Assembly (NCBI GenBank): GCA_017410745.1
Contig: JAFPPJ010000152.1
Span: 1 to 6,783, forward strand
Length of the DNA stretch: 6,783 bases
Reading direction: 5' to 3'
Origin: Oscillospiraceae bacterium
GTDB taxonomy: Bacteria; Bacillota; Clostridia; Oscillospirales; Ruminococcaceae
This document shows positions 1 through 5,706 of this stretch, in pieces. The position numbers and the translations under genes are program-made. Under the pieces are notes generated by a model that made no database searches, had not been told where the DNA came from, and worked only from the letters and a program-made list of their open reading frames with translations. Each line of letters begins with the position of its first letter. Position 1 is the stretch's first letter.

Positions 1-22
1 AATGGTATGAGCTAAAGAATAT

Positions 23-49
23 GCCCCAAAGCGCATAACGCTTTGGGGC
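23..49 (-). terminator. Probable rho-independent terminator ending the operon
   Basis: A perfect 11-bp inverted repeat (arms 23-33 and 39-49, GCCCCAAAGCG and its complement) encloses a 5-nt loop. Read on the minus strand, the stem starts 5 nt after the TGA stop of the acetyltransferase gene and is followed by ATATTCTTT, which is T-rich but interrupted. The other strand has no T-run after the stem, so the hairpin most likely serves the leftward operon. The imperfect U-tract leaves open partial termination or a role in 3'-end stability. Confidence 0.75.
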
Positions 50-54
50 GGTCA

Positions 55-504
55 TCACAGCTTGTATTGCATAAAATTACCGTTCTTGACAAATCCGAAG
101 TTCGTGTAAAGCAGCACGCCCATATCCGATGCAGTGATCTGTACGGTGCCGCATCCTTTGTCCCGTGCTTCATTCACGACCCTTGACAGGAGCTCCCGTG
201 CAATGCCCATGCGCCTGTATGCCTTATCGGTGAACATACTTGACAGAAGGCCTATCCTGCCGCTTGGGCAGCCGAAGTATGGCGGCTTTTCAACAATTGA
301 CATGCCGCTCGTACCGATTATCCTGTCACCGTCCACAGCCAGCCATGAGAAGAATGTGCCGTCGGCCATATGTCTTGCATAGTAGTCTTTCAGATGCGGC
401 ACAAGATCGATGTCTTCCGTTGCACCTTCCTCACGAAGCTGAGCTATCCGCATTTCTATGAATGTATCCACATCTTTTTCTTCAAGCCGTCTGTATTCTA
501 TCAT
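55..504 (-). CDS. GNAT-family N-acetyltransferase
   Basis: This 149-aa cytoplasmic protein should transfer an acetyl group from acetyl-CoA to an amine; the acceptor is unknown. The fold is readable from end to end: a first strand with the MIEYRRLEEKD opening, helices to about residue 45, strands around 53-72 (SWLAVDGDRIIGTSGMSIV), then motif A at about 86-110, where LLSSMFTDKAYRRMGIA carries the R/Q-x-x-G-x-G/A acetyl-CoA pyrophosphate loop as RRMGIA (97-102). Motif B follows, with a YTNFGF segment (133-138) typical of the family end. The length is normal for a one-domain GNAT. The ATG is supported by GGAGG at 510-514, 5 nt upstream. It is the last gene of the operon, 11 nt after the lipoprotein stop and directly before the terminator hairpin. 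Self-resistance, small-molecule detoxification and protein N-acetylation are all possible; nothing in the sequence decides between them. Confidence 0.93.
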   Translation of the reverse strand: MIEYRRLEEKDVDTFIEMRIAQLREEGATEDIDLVPHLKDYYARHMADGTFFSWLAVDGDRIIGTSGMSIVEKPPYFGCPSGRIGLLSSMFTDKAYRRMGIARELLSRVVNEARDKGCGTVQITASDMGVLLYTNFGFVKNGNFMQYKL

Positions 505-509
505 ATCTG

Positions 510-514
510 CCTCC
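510..514 (-). promoter_or_regulatory. Shine-Dalgarno of the acetyltransferase gene
   Basis: GGAGG on the minus strand lies in the 11-nt gap between the lipoprotein stop and the acetyltransferase ATG, with 5-nt spacing. It is the only noncoding sequence between the two genes, so the acetyltransferase has no promoter in the gap. Confidence 0.75.
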
Positions 515-515
515 G

Positions 516-1703
516 TTATGAGTAGGGGTATCTGTACCCGATTATTTTCCAGTAGTCGCTTTCACGGCAGCTTATTATGAAGTTGCCGCCGTCGGTGTAA
601 GCCTCAAAGTTGCCGTCGCTGTCATACTTGACCTGACGGGAATAGAACAGCATGGTCGTATCTGTGACATACATATCCGTGAAGGTGAGAGTGCCAAGCG
701 CAGTATCAGGGCTGACAGTGCGGTCAAGGGTGTAGAGCTTGCCGTTTATATCGCGGTATTTCTGCGGAGCATCAGCGTAAAGTGATGCGGCAGTATCATT
801 GGAGAATATGGTCAGCAGATTCTTGTATAGTGACGACAGGTCGGGGAAGCGTTCTGAGCGCACTCTGAAATATGTACCGTCCTCGGTCTCCTCCTGTATA
901 TTGTAGTCTGTCTCGGGAAACAGTGATACCGTGAAGTATTCGGCAGCAGTATTTGCTGCAGCCCAGTATGCATATCCGAAATACAGCGGGTCGCTTTCGC
1001 TTATTTCACGGCGCACGATCTTCATGGTCAGAGAACGCTTGTCGAATACCAGAAGCTTTATCTTTACGCGTCCCTCCACGGGTATGAACCGTCCCTCTTC
1101 ATCGTATATATTGGTATCGTCAACGCTTATCTCATAGATGAATTTGTCCGGCTCTGTATGATTGAGCTGTATGCGGTCAAGGTAGTCTATGTGGCTTCTT
1201 TGGCCTTTTTCAACTGTAGTGTCGAACAGGCTTATCTCAGCGAGTTCACCGCTGTCGTCTATAGTGTAGAACGTGCTTATGTTCAGCGGAGCATCGGCAG
1301 ATGTATTCTCAAGCATGAATGAGAACTGCATGAGGTCGGGCATCTCTTCATTGGTGAGATCATTGCGTATGACATTTACCGCATATTCTGCGTTTATCTG
1401 AAATTCGGGGAAGTACGGGATATATCCCTCGGGCGGCAGTATCTCTGTCTCCCTTCTGTGGAACGTACTGTCCTCTATGCCTACAAGTATGCCAGTGTCC
1501 GATGGAGATACCGTCACGATGTATTCTCCGTTTGTGCCGCTGAACCTGAATATGTCACGGGAGAACGGTTCAGTCCCGGTGGGGAACGACATAGTGTTTA
1601 TGACCGCAGGATCGGTATATACATTCTCGTTTTCGGGCGCTGTCGTTTTATTGCAGGAGGTGAGTACCATAGCAGCGATCACTGCAGCGATGATCTTTTT
1701 CAT
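516..1703 (-). CDS. Predicted lipoprotein of unknown function
   Basis: The 395-aa product begins with a short lipoprotein signal: Lys2-Lys3, a hydrophobic core (4-14) and the lipobox LTSC with Cys17 as the predicted lipidated residue. It should therefore be anchored to the outer face of the membrane. Residues 18-40 look like a flexible linker. The rest is acidic and rich in Asp, Thr, Tyr and Phe, with alternating patterns suggesting mostly beta structure. A C-terminal unit (about 285-395) has a helix (SLYKNLLTIF), a DINGKLYTLD turn-strand, several strands and a closing YWKIIGYRYP segment. This recalls NTF2-like or IseA-type extracellular domains, but the likeness is from memory and weak. I do not recognise the protein as a named family. 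The ATG follows the gtrA-like stop by 3 nt. Its Shine-Dalgarno GAGGTGA (1707-1713) contains that stop codon, so translational coupling is likely. The position behind GtrA and an exporter suggests an envelope role. Confidence 0.88.
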   Translation of the reverse strand: MKKIIAAVIAAMVLTSCNKTTAPENENVYTDPAVINTMSFPTGTEPFSRDIFRFSGTNGEYIVTVSPSDTGILVGIEDSTFHRRETEILPPEGYIPYFPEFQINAEYAVNVIRNDLTNEEMPDLMQFSFMLENTSADAPLNISTFYTIDDSGELAEISLFDTTVEKGQRSHIDYLDRIQLNHTEPDKFIYEISVDDTNIYDEEGRFIPVEGRVKIKLLVFDKRSLTMKIVRREISESDPLYFGYAYWAAANTAAEYFTVSLFPETDYNIQEETEDGTYFRVRSERFPDLSSLYKNLLTIFSNDTAASLYADAPQKYRDINGKLYTLDRTVSPDTALGTLTFTDMYVTDTTMLFYSRQVKYDSDGNFEAYTDGGNFIISCRESDYWKIIGYRYPYS

Positions 1704-1706
1704 ATC

Positions 1707-1713
1707 TCACCTC
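1707..1713 (-). promoter_or_regulatory. Shine-Dalgarno of the lipoprotein gene overlapping the gtrA-like stop
   Basis: The minus strand reads GAGGTGA, with its last three bases forming the stop codon of the GtrA-family gene. The ATG of the lipoprotein follows after 3 nt, which gives 6 nt from the GAGG core. Termination on one gene and initiation on the next therefore use the same bases. Confidence 0.75.
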
Positions 1714-2213
1714 TCACGTTTGAATACAAGCAGCTTGCTTATGAAATAGTTTATGATCAGAACTATCACGCCTGCACCAAGTTTTACCGCAAATTCATTG
1801 AAGTGCAGCTTTTCTGCGAAGATGAACATTATCACCATTTCAAGCAGGAGCGACATGAGCCTTCCGCCTGCAAATACTGCAAGCTCACGCCCCGTGCCTT
1901 CCTTCTGCTTGTTCTCAAATACGAAATACTTATTGGTGAAGAATGAGAACAGCACCGCAGCCACCCATGATACGGCTGCAGCAAGGGTAGGGGATACCGC
2001 AGAATTATCCATTGCGGCTATTATCTCAGAAATGCCCGCTCCGTCCGGGATGGGTGCAAATATAACACGCAGCCCGAAATGCACTATATAGTTCACAAGT
2101 GTGGTGAGCACCCCGTAGAATACATATATCACTGCATTCTCCATGCTCATCAGCAGTTCGCAGAGCTTTCCCGGGAAAAGCCTGTATATTTTCCTGAAAT
2201 GCTCCTTGGTCAT
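1707..2213 (-). CDS. GtrA-family membrane protein
   Basis: This 168-aa protein has four hydrophobic segments at about 27-53, 76-99, 110-133 and 141-163, the layout of GtrA-like proteins. Diagnostic motifs are visible: SFFTNKYFVFENK at the end of the second helix (90-102), a conserved Arg118 at the start of the third, and NYFISKLLVFK at the end (155-165). Characterised GtrA relatives are thought to help move undecaprenyl-phosphate-linked sugars across the membrane for lipopolysaccharide or teichoic-acid decoration; that role is family knowledge, not shown here. The first loop (about 54-75) is rather long. No glycosyltransferase partner lies in the window, which is unusual for a sugar-flipping role. 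The ATG overlaps the preceding ABC stop as TAATG and has GGGAG at 2221-2225, 7 nt upstream. Confidence 0.9.
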   Translation of the reverse strand: MTKEHFRKIYRLFPGKLCELLMSMENAVIYVFYGVLTTLVNYIVHFGLRVIFAPIPDGAGISEIIAAMDNSAVSPTLAAAVSWVAAVLFSFFTNKYFVFENKQKEGTGRELAVFAGGRLMSLLLEMVIMFIFAEKLHFNEFAVKLGAGVIVLIINYFISKLLVFKRER

Positions 2214-3973
2214 TATCTCACTCCCGAAAACTGGCTGTAGAACAGCTCCGAATAGAAGCCGCCCTTATCGAGCAGTTCCTTGTGCGTGCCCTGCTCGATT
2301 ATGTTGCCGTCCTTCATTACAAGTATGATATCCGCATTCATTACCGTAGAAAGGCGGTGCGCCACCACAAAGCTTGTCCTGCCCTTCATCATCTTGGTGA
2401 ATGCACGGTTTATGAGTATCTCCGTTCTGGTATCTATGGAACTGGTCGCTTCATCGAGTATAAGCATAGGCGGTAGAGCGAGCATCACACGGGTGATGCA
2501 CAGCAGCTGCTTCTGCCCCTGTGAAAGGGAGCCGCCGTCCTCGCTTATTACAGTGTCATATCCGTTGGGCAGACGCTTGATAAAGCTGTGAGCATGGGAT
2601 GCCTTTGCCGCATTTATGATATCCTCATCGGATACATCCTTGCCCATGCAGATATTGTTGCGTATAGTGCCTGACTTGAGCCATGTCTCCTGCAGCACCA
2701 TGCCTATGCTCTGCCTGAGCGAGCGTCTCGTGCAGGAGCGTATGTCTGTCCCATCCGTGTATATGCCTCCGTTATCCACATCGTAAAACCGCATGAGCAG
2801 ATTTATGAGTGTGGTCTTTCCGCATCCGGTGGGGCCAACTATCGCTATACGCTGTCCGGGAGCGGCTTTAAGGTCAAGACCCTGTATCAGCTTTTTCTCG
2901 GGTGTATACGAAAAATCTACTCCCTTGAATTCTACGCTTCCCTTTACATCCGAAAGTACTGTGCCGTCCGCATCGCTTATCTGCTCCTTTTCATCAATAA
3001 GGTCAAAGAGCCTTTCAGCCGCAGCAAGAGAGCCCTGCAGCTCTGTCACTACGCCCGATACCTCATTGAAGGGCTTGGCGTACTGATTGACATACAGGAG
3101 AAGTGCGGTAAGTGCGCCTGCGGTGAGGACTTCTCCGCCGTTTTTGGTACAGAGATATGCTCCCGCCAATACTATCACTGCATATATGAGATTGTTTATG
3201 AAGCGTGTGGACGGATTTGTCAGTGAGGAGAAGAATACCGCACGGGTAGAAGTCTCACACAGCCTGTTGTTTATCTCGTCGAATTTTTCAAGCTGATTTT
3301 TCTCCTGAGAGAATGCACGCACGATGCGCTGATTTGCGAGCATCTCATTGATGTAAGCGGTCTGTTCGCCTCTTGTCTTGGACATCTTGCGAGACATATC
3401 ATATGTGTGGGTGGATATGAACTTAGCTACGAACATTGATATAGGGGTGAGTGCAACTACAAGCAGAGCAGTCTTTATATCAGCTCTTGCCATGAATATG
3501 AGTGCGCCTATGATAGTGGCAACTCCCGTGAAAAGCTGAGTGAAGCCCATGAGCAGACCGTCTGCGAACTGATCTGCATCCGATGTCATGCGGCTCACAA
3601 GATCACCCGAGGGATGTGAGTCTATATACGAAAGGTCAAGTGACTGCATGTGCACAAATGCTTCCCTGCGCATATCATGCAGTACATTGTATGTGATGCG
3701 GTTATTCAGCAGATTCATCACCCACTGGATAAATGCTGCTGCGCAGGCGCATACCGCTATGAGCACACATTCGCTGATAAGCTCTCTGCCGCTGTCCATG
3801 AGAAGGTCGGGAGAGGCAAGATACATATCTGCTATGTCGATAGCTCTTCCGGCAAGCCACGGGAGCAGAAGTGTGAGGAATACGAATATAAGTGAAAGGA
3901 ATACAGACAGTGCAAGCAGTGGAGAGTATCTGCCGATGTGCTTCAACACACGGGAAAGATTTTGTTTCTTCAT
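2213..3973 (-). CDS. ABC exporter half-transporter, catalytically complete subunit (permease-ATPase fusion)
   Basis: The 586-aa protein has an N-terminal type IV exporter membrane domain (six helices near 17-40, 65-87, 143-162, 166-188, 258-276, 282-305) and a C-terminal ATPase domain from about 345. Nucleotide-binding motifs are intact: Walker A GPTGCGKTT (380-388, Lys386), Q-loop Gln428, Walker B LILDEA (504-509) with catalytic Glu508, D-loop SSID (511-514) and switch His539. The signature is LSQGQ (483-487) instead of LSGGQ, a usual variant in one half of heterodimeric exporters. Its start overlaps the stop of the 571-aa partner as ATGA and has AGGAGGTG 7 nt upstream, which favours co-translation and pairing. 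It resembles the TM288, BmrD and EfrB type of subunit. The cargo is unknown; drugs, peptides and lipids are all transported by this class. The length is normal and no peptidase domain precedes the membrane domain. Confidence 0.95.
   Translation of the reverse strand: MKKQNLSRVLKHIGRYSPLLALSVFLSLIFVFLTLLLPWLAGRAIDIADMYLASPDLLMDSGRELISECVLIAVCACAAAFIQWVMNLLNNRITYNVLHDMRREAFVHMQSLDLSYIDSHPSGDLVSRMTSDADQFADGLLMGFTQLFTGVATIIGALIFMARADIKTALLVVALTPISMFVAKFISTHTYDMSRKMSKTRGEQTAYINEMLANQRIVRAFSQEKNQLEKFDEINNRLCETSTRAVFFSSLTNPSTRFINNLIYAVIVLAGAYLCTKNGGEVLTAGALTALLLYVNQYAKPFNEVSGVVTELQGSLAAAERLFDLIDEKEQISDADGTVLSDVKGSVEFKGVDFSYTPEKKLIQGLDLKAAPGQRIAIVGPTGCGKTTLINLLMRFYDVDNGGIYTDGTDIRSCTRRSLRQSIGMVLQETWLKSGTIRNNICMGKDVSDEDIINAAKASHAHSFIKRLPNGYDTVISEDGGSLSQGQKQLLCITRVMLALPPMLILDEATSSIDTRTEILINRAFTKMMKGRTSFVVAHRLSTVMNADIILVMKDGNIIEQGTHKELLDKGGFYSELFYSQFSGVR
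2221..2225 (-). promoter_or_regulatory. Shine-Dalgarno of the GtrA-family gene
   Basis: GGGAG on the minus strand lies within the last codons of the 586-aa ABC gene, 7 nt before the ATG that overlaps its stop as TAATG. This supports the chosen start over the internal Met22 or Met24, which would leave the four membrane helices intact but lie far from any stop. Confidence 0.65.
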
Positions 3974-5685
3974 GCCGAAGCACCTCCTGTCTGCAGTTCA
4001 TATATCTCGCGGTAAATACTGCAGCGCTCCATGAGTTCATCATGTGTACCCATATCGGAGATCATGCCGTCATCGAGCACTATTATCTTATCTGCGTCCA
4101 TGACCGAAGCAGCACGCTGAGATACGATGAATACCGTCGGGTCAAAGTCAAGTGATGCGATAGAGCTTCGCAGTCTTGCATCTGTTGCCATGTCAAGTGC
4201 GGATGCACTGTCGTCGAGTATGAGCACAGAGGGCTTTCTCACCAGAGCCCTTGCTATGGTAAGTCTCTGCCGCTGACCGCCCGAAAGGTCTGTGCCGCCT
4301 GCTTCGATATGAGCATCAAGTCCGCCCTTGGCCTCTATCACATCAAGAGCCTGTGCGCATTTTGCAGCCTCCTCTATCATTTCATCCGTAGCGTCTTCAT
4401 TGCCCCAGCGGATATTGTCTCTTATCGTCCCTGCGAAAAGCACAGCCTTCTGAGGCACGATGCCGATGCGGGCGCGAAGCGCATCTATATCGTATTCACG
4501 GGCATCTGTGCCAAACAGCTTCACACAGCCCTCCGACGGGTCATAGAAACGGGGTATGAGATTTACCACCGAGCTCTTGCCCGCGCCGGTAGCACCGATG
4601 ACGCCTATGGTCTCGCCCTTCTTTGCCTTGAAGGTGATATGCTCCACTGTACTGTCAGCAGCATCGGGATAGCTGAAAGTGACATCGTCGAACTCCACAG
4701 CATATTCGCTCTGAGGGATCTGTGTGATATTGCCGCCCTTCATTGCTCCGTCGGTGTCGAGCACGACAGAGATGCGCTTGAGGCAGGCAATGCTCTTTGC
4801 TATGTTGATCGAAAGATTTGCAAGCTTTATCAGCTCCACAAGTATCTGTGACATGTAGTTGTACAGAGCTATAAGAGCTCCTGTTGTGAGCACTCCGCTG
4901 TATACATCCTGTCCGCCGCAGTAGAGGAGCGCCATGATCGCGATATTGATTATAAGGAATGTAGCGGGATTCATAACTCCGGATATGCGCCCCGTGTAAA
5001 GCTGTATCTTTGTGAGTGCGGTGTTTGCATCCTCGAATTCCTCTATCTCATCCTCTTCACGGCAGAATGCGCGTATCACCCTTGCGCCTGTGAGGTTTTC
5101 CCTTGTGAGCCCTGTTATCCTGTCAACACCCGACTGTACCTTTTTGTACAGTTTTATGGATACGAGCATCACCGCAAATACCACGATGAAAAGGAGCATC
5201 GTAGCACAGATGAATATCTTTGTCAGCTCAGGGCTTATGGTGAATGCCATCACAACTGCACCGAATACCACAAAGGGGGAGCGCAGCAGCAGACGCAGAG
5301 TAAGATTTATTCCGGACTGCACCTGATTCATGTCTCCCGTGAGCCTTGTCACCAGAGTAGAAGTGCCGAATTTGTCAAGCGTCTCATGTGAGAACGTCCC
5401 TATCTTTTCAAACAGTGCATGACGCATCCTTGTACATATACCGACCGATGCATTCGCTGCAAAATACTGTGCCAGTATAGACGATATGAAGCCTACCGCT
5501 GCGAGTATGCCGAGAAGTCCCGCGCGTCTGATGATATATGGGATATCATTATTTGCTATGCCCATATCTATTATGTCTTTGACTACCAGAGGCACAAACA
5601 GCTCAAATGTTGCCTCAAGCAGTTTGAATAAAGGCCCGAGCAGAATTTTGATCTTGTACCCTTTGACGTATTCTCCCGTTTTCAA
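3970..5685 (-). CDS. ABC exporter half-transporter, degenerate-site subunit (permease-ATPase fusion)
   Basis: The 571-aa protein has six membrane helices (about 13-38, 54-78, 131-150, 155-178, 241-257, 266-290) followed by an ATPase domain from about 328. Walker A GATGAGKSS (364-372, Lys370), Q-loop Gln412 and signature LSGGQ (467-471) are canonical. Walker B ends in LILDDS (488-493), so Asp492 replaces the catalytic Glu, and the switch position is Gln523 (VSQRAAS) instead of His. These two changes mark the weakly hydrolysing site of heterodimeric exporters such as TM287/288 and BmrCD, and the protein matches the TM287, BmrC and EfrA side. The start is TTG: an in-frame TGA lies immediately upstream, the N-terminus MKTGEYVKGYK fits the family, and GGGGAAGGG lies 7 nt before. 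No in-frame ATG occurs until Met41, inside the first predicted loop, which would remove helix 1. It follows the kinase by 21 nt. Confidence 0.95.
   Translation of the reverse strand: MKTGEYVKGYKIKILLGPLFKLLEATFELFVPLVVKDIIDMGIANNDIPYIIRRAGLLGILAAVGFISSILAQYFAANASVGICTRMRHALFEKIGTFSHETLDKFGTSTLVTRLTGDMNQVQSGINLTLRLLLRSPFVVFGAVVMAFTISPELTKIFICATMLLFIVVFAVMLVSIKLYKKVQSGVDRITGLTRENLTGARVIRAFCREEDEIEEFEDANTALTKIQLYTGRISGVMNPATFLIINIAIMALLYCGGQDVYSGVLTTGALIALYNYMSQILVELIKLANLSINIAKSIACLKRISVVLDTDGAMKGGNITQIPQSEYAVEFDDVTFSYPDAADSTVEHITFKAKKGETIGVIGATGAGKSSVVNLIPRFYDPSEGCVKLFGTDAREYDIDALRARIGIVPQKAVLFAGTIRDNIRWGNEDATDEMIEEAAKCAQALDVIEAKGGLDAHIEAGGTDLSGGQRQRLTIARALVRKPSVLILDDSASALDMATDARLRSSIASLDFDPTVFIVSQRAASVMDADKIIVLDDGMISDMGTHDELMERCSIYREIYELQTGGASA
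3981..3988 (-). promoter_or_regulatory. Strong Shine-Dalgarno of the second ABC gene
   Basis: On the minus strand this reads AGGAGGTG, a near-complete match to the 16S rRNA 3' end, 7 nt before the ATG of the 586-aa subunit. It lies inside the coding end of the partner gene. With the ATGA overlap it should give efficient re-initiation and balanced subunit amounts. Confidence 0.85.
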
Positions 5686-5692
5686 TCAATAT

Positions 5693-5701
5693 CCCTTCCC
5701 C
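5693..5701 (-). promoter_or_regulatory. Shine-Dalgarno that decides the TTG start of the first ABC gene
   Basis: The minus strand reads GGGGAAGGG, ending 7 nt before TTG at 5685-5683. It lies in the 21-nt gap after the kinase stop. Because TGA immediately precedes the TTG in frame, this site fixes the start. It is a less perfect match than the one before the second subunit. Confidence 0.7.
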
Positions 5702-5706
5702 ACAGG

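Noticed and set aside
1458..1946. A 162-codon open frame on the plus strand across the lipoprotein and GtrA genes.
   Set aside because: It lies opposite two well-supported genes, spans their junction, reads as a low-complexity mix of His, Tyr and Cys, and has no family motif.
3702..4043. A second minus-strand open frame of 113 codons across the ABC-ABC junction.
   Set aside because: It is out of frame with both ABC genes, which are continuous and motif-complete here, and its translation is Arg-, Ser- and Cys-rich without a known pattern.
4204..4221. The Asp-Asp Walker B end of the 571-aa ABC subunit as a sign of gene decay.
   Set aside because: The frame is intact and the change comes with Gln at the switch position and LSQGQ in the partner, the known pattern of functional heterodimeric exporters.
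4309..4851. A 180-codon open frame on the plus strand opposite the 571-aa ABC gene.
   Set aside because: It is antisense to the ATPase domain, where all ABC motifs are in the minus-strand frame. The translation has no recognisable domain.
5133..5152. A perfect 7-bp inverted repeat (ACTGTAC, 6-nt loop, GTACAGT) followed by TTTT on the plus strand.
   Set aside because: It codes for KLYKKVQS inside the 571-aa ABC gene. The stem is short and AT-rich, and no plus-strand transcript is expected here, so chance is the simplest explanation.
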